Shown in pieces: positions 10,235 through 18,517 of a DNA stretch of 64,000 bases. Source of the DNA: Pseudomonas fluorescens. Its GTDB lineage: Bacteria; Pseudomonadota; Gammaproteobacteria; Pseudomonadales; Pseudomonadaceae. The notes under the pieces were generated by a model. That model did no database searches. It was given only the letters and a program-made list of their open reading frames with translations, and was not told the DNA's origin. Numbering within the stretch: position 1 is the stretch's first letter; each line of letters begins with the position of its first letter. The DNA lies in NCBI RefSeq assembly GCF_001307155.1, contig NZ_CP012830.1, positions 3,284,501-3,348,500 of the forward strand, given 5' to 3'. Position numbers and translations under genes: made by a program.

Positions 10235-10877
10235 TTTCCTGCCACCTCTGTTCGAGCCGCGCACCCAGACGAGCGATCACCAGGCTCATGACGTAGTAGA
10301 TAAGGCCGGCCAGGGCCAGTACGAACAACGGTTCCTGGAGCCGGGTGACGATGGTTTGCGAAGCGCGCAGCAATTCGACGATGCCGATCCAGAGCACCAG
10401 CGAGGTGTCTTTCATGACCGCCAGTGTCAGGTTGATCCAGCCCGGAAACGCCACCCGCGTGGCCATCGGCAGGACAATGTGCAGCAAGTCCTGGCGGTGA
10501 CTGAGGCCCAGCGAACGGGCAGCTCGCCGTGTGCTCAACGGCACCGAGAGCACGCCGCCGCGAACGATTTCTGCGCAGTAGGCGGTGGAGTAGGCGCCGA
10601 GGATCACGCAGGCCACGGTGAACGCGCTCCAGTTCAGGCCGACGATCGACTTGAACGAGTTGAGCAGCACAAACTGGATCAGCAACGGCACGCTGCGAAA
10701 CACGTCCAGCACCCAGGCCAGCGGCAGACTCACACGCGGCAGCAAGGCCCGAACCAGGCCACAGGCGACACCCAGCAACGTGCCGATCAACATTGCCCAG
10801 AACGTCAGCAACAGCGTGGTGCCGGCGCCTTGCAGCAGGTAGAGGAAGTCGCCCGAGGTAAAACTTGAGGTGTACAT
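10227..10877 (-). CDS. amino acid ABC transporter permease 2
   Basis: A 216-residue inner-membrane subunit of the HisM/HisQ type with about five hydrophobic segments. The EAA loop reads RRAARSLGLSHRQDLLHIVLP, the contact site for the ATPase. It ends overlapping the ATPase start codon and begins 9 bp after the first permease gene, a tight three-gene operon order. The cargo is assigned only from the surrounding hydroxyproline enzymes. Confidence 0.92.
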   Translation of the reverse strand: MYTSSFTSGDFLYLLQGAGTTLLLTFWAMLIGTLLGVACGLVRALLPRVSLPLAWVLDVFRSVPLLIQFVLLNSFKSIVGLNWSAFTVACVILGAYSTAYCAEIVRGGVLSVPLSTRRAARSLGLSHRQDLLHIVLPMATRVAFPGWINLTLAVMKDTSLVLWIGIVELLRASQTIVTRLQEPLFVLALAGLIYYVMSLVIARLGARLEQRWQEND

Positions 10878-10886
10878 GCAGACCTC

Positions 10887-11555
10887 CTAGTACCGAAACA
10901 AACGCCAGGCCAGCAGGCGGGCGATCAACACCACCAGCTTGGCCAGGACGAAGTAGAGGACGGCGGCGATGGCGAAGAACTCGAAGGTGCGAAAGGTCTT
11001 CACGTTCAGCGCCTGGGTCACGCCGGTCAGGTCGCTGGTCAGGCCGACCACCACGCCCAGTGACGTCATCAGCAAGGCCCAGACCATTTGATTGGTCAGC
11101 GGGTAAAACACCACGCGCAGCAATTGCGGCAGGACCACCAGCCGATAAGCCTTCGGTGCGCTCATGCCCAGTGAGCGGGCTGCGCGCAGTTGGGTTTCCG
11201 GCACGGCGTTGAGGCCGCCGCGAAAGGTCTCCGCCAGGTAGCCGGCGTTGTTGAAGGTGATGCCGATCAGCAATGCCAGCCATGAGCCCATGTGAATGCC
11301 AAAGGCGCCGAGGCCGAAGTACAGGATGTACACCTGAAACAGGGCTGGCGTGTTACGTGCAATCGACACCCAACTGGCGGCCATCGCCCGCAACAGGCGC
11401 TTATCGGACAGTTGGCCGAGGGCCAGGAACATGGCGATCAGCGTGCCGGCCAACATCGACAGCACCGCGATTTCCAGAGTGATCCGCGCGCCGTCGAGCA
11501 TTTCCGGCAACGCCTGGAAGGCGGCGCGCCAATGGAAGGTGTAGTCGAACATCAA
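10887..11555 (-). CDS. amino acid ABC transporter permease 1
   Basis: A 222-residue inner-membrane subunit of the HisMQ family. Its EAA motif is LRAARSLGMSAPKAYRLVVLP, and membrane segments flank it. The start is MM; either ATG is possible, preceded by AAGGAACTCC-type sequence. It pairs with the permease at 10227-10877 to form a heterodimeric channel. A REP inverted pair separates it from the upstream binding-protein gene, which may lower permease expression relative to the binding protein. Confidence 0.92.
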   Translation of the reverse strand: MMFDYTFHWRAAFQALPEMLDGARITLEIAVLSMLAGTLIAMFLALGQLSDKRLLRAMAASWVSIARNTPALFQVYILYFGLGAFGIHMGSWLALLIGITFNNAGYLAETFRGGLNAVPETQLRAARSLGMSAPKAYRLVVLPQLLRVVFYPLTNQMVWALLMTSLGVVVGLTSDLTGVTQALNVKTFRTFEFFAIAAVLYFVLAKLVVLIARLLAWRLFRY

Positions 11556-11620
11556 AGGAGTTCCTTGGTTTTCAACTGGTTTGGGGGCCGGGTTTATCCT
11601 GAATATCTATCAGCTAAACG

Positions 11621-11726
11621 CAGAACCTGTGGCGAGGGAGCTTGCTCCCGCTGGACTGCGTAGCAGTCCCATTTTCAGGGCCGCTCCGCGCCCCAGCGGG
11701 AGCAAGCTCCCTCGCCACAGGTTCTG
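11621..11726. repeat. REP-type inverted pair inside the ABC operon
   Basis: The arms extend beyond the usual core: CAGAACCTGTGGCGAGGGAG on the left is matched by its complement ending GGTTCTG on the right. It lies in the 219 bp between the substrate-binding gene and the first permease gene, the classical place where REP stems stabilise binding-protein mRNA. Confidence 0.85.
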
Positions 11727-11774
11727 CACTTGACTGACATTCAGGGCCAGCCCATCCCCTCGGCTATGCAGTCC

Positions 11775-12593
11775 TTAGCGATACACGCCGCTGGCCGTCA
11801 GCTGTGGCGCGGTGCCGCCGACCCATTGCGCGAACAACTCCTGATACCGCCCGGAGCGCACCTGGTGATTGACGAACAGGTTCAGGTAGTTGATCAGGCC
11901 GAACTCATTGCGCTTGGCGCCCAGCGACACGTAGTCGATGTCATACGGAGCGGTGCCGGCGACGCTGAGGTTTTTGTACTTGCCGGACTTGATCAGCGAC
12001 GAGGCGACCGTCGAGGTCACGGTCGTCGCGTCGATCTGCCCCTGGCTCAGCGCAAGCACCGCGTCGGCCAGCGACTGGTAGGCATGGAAAGCGCCCTTGG
12101 CGTTGGCCCATTTTTTCACGTCGTTTTCCAGTGCGATGGCTTCAAACGTGCCGGCCGGGCCGCCCACCGAGTGGCCCTTGAGGTCATCGTAGGATTTGAT
12201 CCCGGCGTCGCTGCGGGTCAGCACCACCATCTGGAAGGCGAAGTAGGGAATGGTCATGCCCACGGTCTTGGCCCGCTCCAGGGTGTCGGAGGTGGAGGCG
12301 ACGATCACGTCGGCGCGGCCGGAAACCAGTGCCGGGATTCGGTCAGGGAACGGGGTCTCGACAATCTCGGCTTTGACCCCGAGGGTTTTTGCCAGGTCGT
12401 TGCAGTAGTCGACATCGAAGCCGGCCGGGATATTCTTCTCATCGCGAAAACCCATCGGCGGGAAGTCCAGGGTGACCGCACAACGCAAGCTGCCGGACTC
12501 GATGATGTCGTCGAGTTTGTCGGCCTGGGCCTGGGCGATGAACGCGCTGCTCAGCAGGGCGGTAATGAAGACGGCGGGTGCAGGATTTTTCAT
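11775..12593 (-). CDS. amino acid ABC transporter, periplasmic substrate-binding protein
   Basis: A 272-residue family 3 (HisJ/GlnH-like) binding protein. An N-terminal signal peptide ends near AQAQA-DKLDD (residues 20-25). The SBP_bac_3 core follows: LRCAVTLDFPPMGFRDEKNIPAGFDVDYCNDLAK, cited here only by its key residues, then VIVASTSDTLERAKTVGMT. It delivers the ligand to the two permeases downstream. A strong operator-like GTATAC site lies 55-74 bp upstream of the ATG. The ligand is probably hydroxyproline, from context. Confidence 0.92.
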   Translation of the reverse strand: MKNPAPAVFITALLSSAFIAQAQADKLDDIIESGSLRCAVTLDFPPMGFRDEKNIPAGFDVDYCNDLAKTLGVKAEIVETPFPDRIPALVSGRADVIVASTSDTLERAKTVGMTIPYFAFQMVVLTRSDAGIKSYDDLKGHSVGGPAGTFEAIALENDVKKWANAKGAFHAYQSLADAVLALSQGQIDATTVTSTVASSLIKSGKYKNLSVAGTAPYDIDYVSLGAKRNEFGLINYLNLFVNHQVRSGRYQELFAQWVGGTAPQLTASGVYR

Positions 12594-12874
12594 AAGGGGC
12601 CTCGTTGTCGGATGGTGTCGAGCGTTGGGCAGTTCTTATCAAATGTGTATTTAGAATTTCGTATACGATATTTGATATGCACTGGATGTGCCAAAAAACC
12701 GCGAGCCACATCGGGTTAAACCTTCGACGGCCTGCAAGGCCCGAAACAGACGCCAGCCGCCAGCGACGCAGATTCCGGCCAGGGACATACGCGGCAAAGA
12801 CGGACGCCTCGACGACGGGTGTCGTGTCACAAAAGGGAGCAGGGTTTGGCGGGGTGCGCAGTAACGGGTAACAG
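12594..12874. other. regulatory spacer of the transporter operon
   Basis: This 281 bp between the AraC gene and the binding-protein gene holds the second GTATAC operator-like site (12648-12667) within an AT-rich patch (TATTTGATATGC). The remainder shows no gene or terminator that I can support. Confidence 0.5.
12648..12667 (-). promoter_or_regulatory. candidate GntR operator upstream of the binding-protein gene
   Basis: TATTTAGAATTTCGTATACG, with the perfect 10 bp palindrome TCGTATACGA at 12659-12668. It differs by one base from the site before the deaminase gene. The AT-rich surroundings fit a promoter. Confidence 0.6.
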
Positions 12875-13621
12875 TCAGCGATGGTTGTCGCGGTACTGCG
12901 AAGGGGACACGCCGGTGAGCGCCTTGAACTGGCGGCTGAAGGCGCTGTGGTCGGTGTAGCCGCAGCGCAGGGCGATCTCGGTGATCGGCAGTTCGCCCGA
13001 CAGCAGTTGCGTGGCTGCACCCAAGCGTGCCTTGTGAATCATCTGCCGGGGTGTCAGTTGGAAGATCCGTTTGCACAGGCGCTCCAGTTGCGCCACGGAA
13101 AACCCGCTGAGGGCTGTGAGCTCACCGAGCGCAATGTGTTGTGCGTAGTGCTCGCGGATATGCCCGTCGACCGCCGCGAGTTTTTCGTAAGCCGGATGAC
13201 TGGACTGGGGGGCGAGCAGATCGTAGGAAATCCCCGCCATGCCGATAATGCGGCCCTGTGTATCGCGCAGTGCCAGTTTGTGGGTCAGGCACCAGCCAGG
13301 TTCGCGTCCGGGATAAAGGTGCAACTCCAGCTGATCGCTCAACGGGCTGCCGTCACTCAGTACTCGCCGGTCCTGCTCGGTGTAATGCGGGCCGAAGTGC
13401 GAGGGAAACACCTGCTCAGCTGTCTTGCCGAGAAGCGCGTTGGGCTCTTTGGCGCCGCAGCGCTGGGCCAGGGTCTGATTGATCAGCACGTAGCGGGCGG
13501 CGGTGTCCTTGATGAAGAACACCACGCCGGGCATGGCATCGAGCAGCGGAGTAATCAGTTGCAAACTGCCCAATAGCTCGGGCAGGTCGCGGGGGCAGGG
13601 CAATGTCAGGGGGAACGTCAT
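12875..13621 (-). CDS. AraC family regulator with N-terminal PAS domain
   Basis: A 248-residue cytoplasmic regulator. Residues about 20-130 form a PAS-like sensor (LLDAMPGVVFFIKDTAARYVLIN and a second half ending GMAGISYDL), and residues about 145-245 form the AraC double HTH (ITEIALRCGYTDHSAFSRQFK, GVSPSQYR). It lies 28 bp after the FAD-subunit gene in the same direction, so it is probably in the catabolic operon and acts as a local activator. The inducer is not shown by the sequence. Confidence 0.88.
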   Translation of the reverse strand: MTFPLTLPCPRDLPELLGSLQLITPLLDAMPGVVFFIKDTAARYVLINQTLAQRCGAKEPNALLGKTAEQVFPSHFGPHYTEQDRRVLSDGSPLSDQLELHLYPGREPGWCLTHKLALRDTQGRIIGMAGISYDLLAPQSSHPAYEKLAAVDGHIREHYAQHIALGELTALSGFSVAQLERLCKRIFQLTPRQMIHKARLGAATQLLSGELPITEIALRCGYTDHSAFSRQFKALTGVSPSQYRDNHR

Positions 13622-13649
13622 CTGGTGGCGGCCCGCAGGGATGAGGGCC

Positions 13650-14918
13650 TTACTCTACGGTGACGGACGCGCCATTGGGAAGCTCGGCAAGCTGCAACAG
13701 CGTATCGATGCGCGTTGGGGAAAACGGCGGGCGTGGCGCCGGTTGTGGCCAGTCGAACAGGTAACGGGTCGCCGCGCCACAGACTCGCCCCTGGCAGGCG
13801 CCCATGCCGCAACGGGTGTGCAGTTTAGCCTGGTTCCAGCCGGTGCAAGTCTTGAGCGCCGACAGCGCCACGTCTTCACAACGGCAGATCAGCGTATCGG
13901 GTCTGGCCAGTTGTTTGAGTTCATCGCGCAGGGCAAAGCTGCGCCGTAACTGATCGGCGAACGCTTGCCAGTGTTGCCGTTGCGGCCAGAGTGCGCGGGC
14001 CTGCTGCACTTCGCCAACGGCCATCAGCCCAGCGATGGCACCTTCGACCAGCGCCAGTTCACTGCCTCCGAAACCTGTGCATTCGCCCGCGGCATAGTGC
14101 CCGTTCAGGCTACTGAGCTGGCTGGTGTCGACGGCAATTGCGTCGTCCTTTAATTCGCAGCCCAGCGCTTGGGCCAATTGGGTATTGGGGATCAGGCCGA
14201 AGCCGCAGGCCAGTCGCTCACAGGGGATGTCGACGATCCGCCCCTGACGGTTCAGGCGAACGCCTTGCAGGTGACTGTCGCCATAGGCTTCGAGGACATG
14301 ACTGTCGCAGCGGTAGTGACGATCAAACAGTTGAACCGCTTGCAGGCCTTTGGCCGGCCATTTGCGCAGTTGCAAGGCGAACCTGGCGACCGCACTCAGT
14401 GGCGCTTGTTCGGCAATCTGCAAAACCTGAGCGCCAGCCTTTTTCGCGGTAGCGGCGCTGGCCAGCAGCAACGGACCACTGCCGGCAATCACCAGCCGTT
14501 CGCCAGCCACCGGCATGCCGCCCTTGATCAGCGCTTGCAGCCCGCCCGCGCCGGTGACACCGGGCAAGGTCCAGCCAGGAAACGGCAGCAACAGTTCACG
14601 GGCGCCGGTGCACAGAATCAGTTGTTCGTACTCAATGATCCAGCCGTGCTCGGGGTCTTCCAGCAACAGTTTTTTCGGGCCGGCCAAGGCGACCACGCGT
14701 GTCGAATTGAACACCTGCACGTTACTCGCCGCTGCGAGTTTCTGGCGATGAGCCTGGGCACTGGCCGGCAAGTGTGCGTTAACCCCATCACGCCAAATTT
14801 GCCCGCCGGGCGCCGGGTTGTCATCGATGATGGCGATGCGTGCGCCGCTCGGTGCGGCGGCCAACGCGGCCGCCATGCCTGCCGGTCCTGCGCCGATAAT
14901 CAGCAGCTCGACGTTCAT
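13650..14918 (-). CDS. D-hydroxyproline dehydrogenase, FAD/NAD(P)-binding subunit (HcnB-like)
   Basis: A 422-residue flavoprotein with the dinucleotide motif GAGPAGMAAA at residues 8-17, a second Rossmann motif (VIAGSGPLLLA), and a C-terminal cysteine cluster CRCEDVA and CGMGACQGRVCG. That layout is typical of the alpha/B subunit of multimeric imino-acid dehydrogenases (opine oxidase, HcnB, LhpF type). The start at 14918 overlaps the 2Fe-2S gene by 4 bp (ATGA); the longer reading was rejected. It forms a complex with the next two gene products to oxidise D-hydroxyproline (inference from gene order). Confidence 0.88.
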   Translation of the reverse strand: MNVELLIIGAGPAGMAAALAAAPSGARIAIIDDNPAPGGQIWRDGVNAHLPASAQAHRQKLAAASNVQVFNSTRVVALAGPKKLLLEDPEHGWIIEYEQLILCTGARELLLPFPGWTLPGVTGAGGLQALIKGGMPVAGERLVIAGSGPLLLASAATAKKAGAQVLQIAEQAPLSAVARFALQLRKWPAKGLQAVQLFDRHYRCDSHVLEAYGDSHLQGVRLNRQGRIVDIPCERLACGFGLIPNTQLAQALGCELKDDAIAVDTSQLSSLNGHYAAGECTGFGGSELALVEGAIAGLMAVGEVQQARALWPQRQHWQAFADQLRRSFALRDELKQLARPDTLICRCEDVALSALKTCTGWNQAKLHTRCGMGACQGRVCGAATRYLFDWPQPAPRPPFSPTRIDTLLQLAELPNGASVTVE

Positions 14919-15151
14919 GGCCGGGTCTCCACGCGCATGCCTGTGCGGCAGGTGGTCTGGCAGGCGAGGCGGCGCTGACCGTCGATGTTCACCCGGCACT
15001 CCTGGCAAACCCCCATCCCGCAAAAAGGTGCCCGGCGCTGACCGCTGACCGAGGTTCGACTGCAGCCGTCGCCTGCCAGATAGAGCAGCGCCGCAACCGT
15101 CGTGCCGGCATCGACCGTTACGCTGCGGCCGTCGAGACTCACTTCAATCAT
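14915..15151 (-). CDS. 2Fe-2S ferredoxin-like subunit of D-hydroxyproline dehydrogenase
   Basis: A 78-residue protein with a plant-type [2Fe-2S] site: cysteines in FCGMGVCQECRV and LACQTTC, at roughly residues 44-67. It overlaps the genes on both sides by 4 bp, which argues for fixed-ratio translation as the small electron-transfer subunit of the dehydrogenase. Homologous small subunits are known in HcnA- and LhpE-type enzymes. Confidence 0.88.
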   Translation of the reverse strand: MIEVSLDGRSVTVDAGTTVAALLYLAGDGCSRTSVSGQRRAPFCGMGVCQECRVNIDGQRRLACQTTCRTGMRVETRP

Positions 15152-16263
15152 GCGCGTAACCCTTGTGCAGTGGACAGGAAACGCCCCGGCAGGTAAGGCG
15201 TCGGGTCGATGGCCGGGGTGGAATTACACAGCTGCGCGGCCAACAGCTGTGCGCTGCCGGGGGCGGTGGTCACGCCCAATCCTTCATGCCCGGCCGCCAG
15301 CCACAAACCTGCTTGCTGTGGGTGTTCGCCGAGCAGCGGCAAGCCATCGGGCGTGGCCGCGCGCAGGCCGGTCCAACTGCGGATAGCGTTCATCCTGGCC
15401 AGTTCCGGCAAATAGTCGATCGCCCGCCGCAGCATGCGCGCCAACACGGCCGGTTCGACGCTCAAGTCGGTGGTGTCGAACTGACGCGATGAGCCGAGAA
15501 AGAGTTGCCCGGTCGGACGTGGCTGGGCATTGAAGGCCACCGAGGTGCCTTCGCTGGCGTGAGCACTGGTGACATAGCCCAGTTCGACCAGTTGGTGATG
15601 GATCTTGCCGGGGTAACGGTCGGTGATCAGCAGATGGCCTTTCTTCGGGCGAATCGGCAGGTCGGGGCACAGCTCGGTGGCGTGAATGCCGTTGGCCAGC
15701 ACCACCGCTTCGGCACGCAGCCGCTCGCCGCTGCTCAAGCGCAACTGATTGCCGTCGACCTGCGTGACCTCGACCGTGCGCCGAGTGATCCGCCCAGCGC
15801 TTTGCTTGAGCAGCCAGTGCGCGGCGTTTGGCGCATAGAGAATGCCGTCACCGCTGACCTTCAACGCGCCACTCAGGCCGGGACGGAGCATTGGCTCGGC
15901 TTCGTAGAGTGCACGCGGGTCGAGCATTTCGCAGGCGATGCCGCGGGCCTTGAGCGTCTGGCGTTTGTGCTCGGCGCCGGCCATTTCCTCGTCATTGGCG
16001 GCCAGCCACAGCGTGCCGCAATTGCGGTAGGCGCAATCGGGGTCCAGACGTGGCTTCCATTGCCGCCAGAGTTCAATGGAGTATTGGCTCAGCGCCAGTT
16101 CGGCCGGGTTGTCATCCATCGCCACCAGGTGACCCATGCCGACTGCCGTGGCGCCGCCGCGCTGGCTGTCGAGCACCAGCACGTCGAGCCCGCGTTGCGC
16201 CAGCTCAAAGGCACAGGCACTGCCAACAATACCGGCGCCGATGACAATGACGTCGGCATTCAT
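15148..16263 (-). CDS. D-hydroxyproline dehydrogenase, catalytic DAO-type FAD subunit
   Basis: A 371-residue member of the D-amino-acid oxidase/glycine oxidase family. The FAD motif [17 protein letters not shown] is at residues 8-24, and the C-terminus holds [16 protein letters not shown] and [14 protein letters not shown]. It is expected to oxidise D-hydroxyproline (the epimerase product) to pyrroline-4-hydroxy-2-carboxylate, passing electrons to the 2Fe-2S subunit. The start at 16263 overlaps the epimerase stop codon (ATGA). Confidence 0.9.
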   Translation of the reverse strand: MNADVIVIGAGIVGSACAFELAQRGLDVLVLDSQRGGATAVGMGHLVAMDDNPAELALSQYSIELWRQWKPRLDPDCAYRNCGTLWLAANDEEMAGAEHKRQTLKARGIACEMLDPRALYEAEPMLRPGLSGALKVSGDGILYAPNAAHWLLKQSAGRITRRTVEVTQVDGNQLRLSSGERLRAEAVVLANGIHATELCPDLPIRPKKGHLLITDRYPGKIHHQLVELGYVTSAHASEGTSVAFNAQPRPTGQLFLGSSRQFDTTDLSVEPAVLARMLRRAIDYLPELARMNAIRSWTGLRAATPDGLPLLGEHPQQAGLWLAAGHEGLGVTTAPGSAQLLAAQLCNSTPAIDPTPYLPGRFLSTAQGLRA

Positions 16264-17195
16264 GAACCGATGCCCCACACGAACGGGTCGTCTTCCTCCA
16301 GCAACAAGTGGCTCTCGCCACTCATGTGGGCGCGACCGCGAATCGTCGGAATGATGCGCTGTTCGTCGAGCCGCTCGTAGCTGGCTTCGAACTGGCTGCC
16401 GATCACACTGGCCTGGCGCCAGACTTCACCGGGCTGCAATTTGCCGTCGGCTGCCAGGCACGCCAGCTTGGCGCTGGTGCCGGTGCCGCACGGCGAGCGG
16501 TCGTAGGCTTTGCCAGGGCAGAGGACAAAGTTGCGGCTGTCGGCCACCGGGTCGTCGGCAAACAGCTCGATGTGATCGATTTCGCCGCCGTCCTCGCCGC
16601 GAATGCCCTGGTTCTCCAGCGCTTCGCGGACTGCCCAAGTGTAGGCGGTCAGGGCTTCGAGGTTGTCGCTGGCGATGCGTTGGCCGTGGTCGGCGATCAG
16701 GAAAAACCAGTTGCCGCCCCAGGCGATGTCGCCGCTGGCGGTGCCGTAACCCGGCAGTGTCAGCGGCACGGCCTTGCGATAGCGATAGGCCGGGACGTTG
16801 CGCACGCTGACCGAGCGATCCTCATGCAAGGTCGCCTCGACCGTGCCGACCGGGGTTTCGATCCGGTGCACGCCGGGCTCGATGCGTTCGAGATACGCCA
16901 GCGAGGCCACCAGGCCAATCGTGCCGTGACCGCACATGCCGAGGTAACCGCTGTTATTGAAGAAAATCACCCCGGCACAGGCTTCGGGATCTTGCGGCTC
17001 GCAGAGCAGGGCGCCAACCAGCACATCGCTGCCGCGCGGTTCAAGTACCGTGGCGGTGCGCCAGTGGTCGTGCTCTTCGGCGAGGCGGCGCTTGCGTTCG
17101 GCCATGGAGCCGCTGCCCAGTTCCGGGAAACCGGCGATCACCAGGCGTGTCGGTTCACCGCCAGTGTGAGAATCGAGGACGTGGATACGTTTCAT
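16260..17195 (-). CDS. 4-hydroxyproline 2-epimerase
   Basis: Interconverts trans-4-hydroxy-L-proline and cis-4-hydroxy-D-proline, the entry step of the pathway. The chosen ATG gives 311 residues starting [17 protein letters not shown], the family N-terminus. Both catalytic cysteines are present: C88 in MCGHGT and C236 in [10 protein letters not shown]. That Cys/Cys pair separates it from the Ser/Cys paralogue at 8447-9484. It is the first gene of a tightly overlapping run with the dehydrogenase subunits. Confidence 0.94.
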   Translation of the reverse strand: MKRIHVLDSHTGGEPTRLVIAGFPELGSGSMAERKRRLAEEHDHWRTATVLEPRGSDVLVGALLCEPQDPEACAGVIFFNNSGYLGMCGHGTIGLVASLAYLERIEPGVHRIETPVGTVEATLHEDRSVSVRNVPAYRYRKAVPLTLPGYGTASGDIAWGGNWFFLIADHGQRIASDNLEALTAYTWAVREALENQGIRGEDGGEIDHIELFADDPVADSRNFVLCPGKAYDRSPCGTGTSAKLACLAADGKLQPGEVWRQASVIGSQFEASYERLDEQRIIPTIRGRAHMSGESHLLLEEDDPFVWGIGS

Positions 17196-17301
17196 GAAGG
17201 GCGCCACCTTGCACAGGAAATGTCTGTACAAGACTGGCGTTTGAGGCGCGGGATGGCTTGAGGGTTTTAACCGTTACCGATGACGAAATCGGCACACCCG
17301 A

Positions 17302-17982
17302 TCAGATCCGCGCGGGGGCATTGGGCAGGTGTTCATAGAGCGTGCGGCACACGCCAATGATGTGTTGCTCGATCAGTTCGGCGGCTTTGTCGGCATCACC
17401 GGCCCGGCACGCGGCGATAATCTCGCGGTGCTCGTGGTCCGCACGGTCCTTGCCTTCGGAAAAACTCATCTGCATGCGCAGGTAGCGTTCGACCTTGTCG
17501 TGAATCGAGCGAATCAGGTTGAGCAGGAACGGCCGCTGCGCCGGCTCGTAGAGGCAGGCGTGCAGCGCCCAGTTCAACTCGGCCCAGCGCCCGATGTTGT
17601 TTTCGTCGAGGAACTCGGCACAGATGCTTTCGGCGCGGGCGAACGTGGCTTCGGTCATGTTCGGCACGGCCAGGCGAATCGCCTGGACCTCCAGCAGCAC
17701 CCGGACTTCAAAGATCTGCGCCAGCTCGGGCTCGGAAATCTTCGTCACCACCGCGCCCTTGTTGCGTTGAAACTGCACCAGGCCTTCCGCCTCAAGGCGT
17801 TTGAGCGCCTCGCGCACGGGGATCTTGCTGACGTTGAACAAGCGGGCGATATCGTCCTGACGGATTGGTTCGTCTTCGGCAAAGTGACCGCCGATGATGG
17901 CCTCGCGCAGATGCTTGACGATGACTTCCGACGCTGAAGGCACAATCCCCAGATTGGGGGCATTGAAGCTGGGTAGAGGCAC
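17302..17982 (-). CDS. GntR family (FCD subfamily) transcriptional regulator
   Basis: A 226-residue repressor-type protein. Residues about 15-80 form the winged HTH (QDDIARLFNVSKIPVREALKRLEAEGLV), and the rest is the helical FCD ligand domain with likely metal ligands in HACLYE and DHEHREI. The start is GTG. It sits at the head of the hydroxyproline cluster, 106 bp upstream of the epimerase gene, and carries a GTATAC site 36-41 bp before its own start. Autoregulation and control of the transporter and deaminase units are inferred. Confidence 0.9.
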   Translation of the reverse strand: MPLPSFNAPNLGIVPSASEVIVKHLREAIIGGHFAEDEPIRQDDIARLFNVSKIPVREALKRLEAEGLVQFQRNKGAVVTKISEPELAQIFEVRVLLEVQAIRLAVPNMTEATFARAESICAEFLDENNIGRWAELNWALHACLYEPAQRPFLLNLIRSIHDKVERYLRMQMSFSEGKDRADHEHREIIAACRAGDADKAAELIEQHIIGVCRTLYEHLPNAPARI

Positions 17983-18013
17983 GTGAATGAATCCCGGCAG
18001 GCGTGATGGCGAA

Positions 18014-18027
18014 TATTGTATACGAGC
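18014..18027 (-). promoter_or_regulatory. candidate autoregulatory GntR operator
   Basis: ATTGTATACGAG upstream of the GntR gene shares the GTATAC core (18018-18023) with the two longer sites at 8369 and 12648. The left TATTTAG extension is not conserved here. Confidence 0.45.
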
Positions 18028-18160
18028 GCGTCAGCGCACCAAGCGCTTTTCCGCCAGGCGCATTGTCCGGGCGCACGCATTGAGTGCTGGTCGTTGAGGC
18101 TTGGGGCGGGGCGGGGGTAAACTGCCCGCCCCGTGAGATGTCTGCGAGCTGGAGTCGGCA

Positions 18161-18448
18161 ATGCGTAAAGATAAGAAACAGGTGATTGGTGACGAGATCG
18201 GCGATGCGCAGATCAAATTGTTCCTCGATTTTGAACCGGTCGACGCGACATCACCGTCCCTGCACAAACTGATCAAGGCCTACCGTGGCCTGCGTATCGA
18301 CGATTTCGAGCGTTTCCTGGCGTTCTTCGTCGAGGCCGGTTATGACCTGGACGGCAAGGACGAGCACGGCAAGGACTTCGTTGCCCTGATCCAGGATCAG
18401 CGTAATGCCGCCGACTACATCGAGTTGATCCAGAAAGCTCGCGGCTAA
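18161..18448 (+). CDS. conserved PA4642-family hypothetical protein
   Basis: A 95-residue acidic cytoplasmic protein starting MRKDKKQVIGDEIGDAQIKLFL, recognisable as the Pseudomonas PA4642 family. No catalytic motif is visible, and the helices look amphipathic (YRGLRIDDFERFLAFFVEAG). A convergent terminator separates it from mqo, the same neighbour as in P. aeruginosa. The function is unknown. Confidence 0.85.
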   Translation: MRKDKKQVIGDEIGDAQIKLFLDFEPVDATSPSLHKLIKAYRGLRIDDFERFLAFFVEAGYDLDGKDEHGKDFVALIQDQRNAADYIELIQKARG

Positions 18449-18465
18449 GATCTTTCAAAAGCCAT

Positions 18466-18507
18466 AAAAAAACGCCCCGCTCTCAACGAGAACGGGGCGT
18501 TTTTTTA
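18466..18507. terminator. bidirectional rho-independent terminator
   Basis: The stem AACGCCCCG (18471-18479) pairs with CGGGGCGTT (18493-18501). It is flanked by A-run and T-run on opposite sides, so it can stop transcription from both the PA4642-type gene and mqo. Confidence 0.92.
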
Positions 18508-18517
18508 TGCGGGGGCC

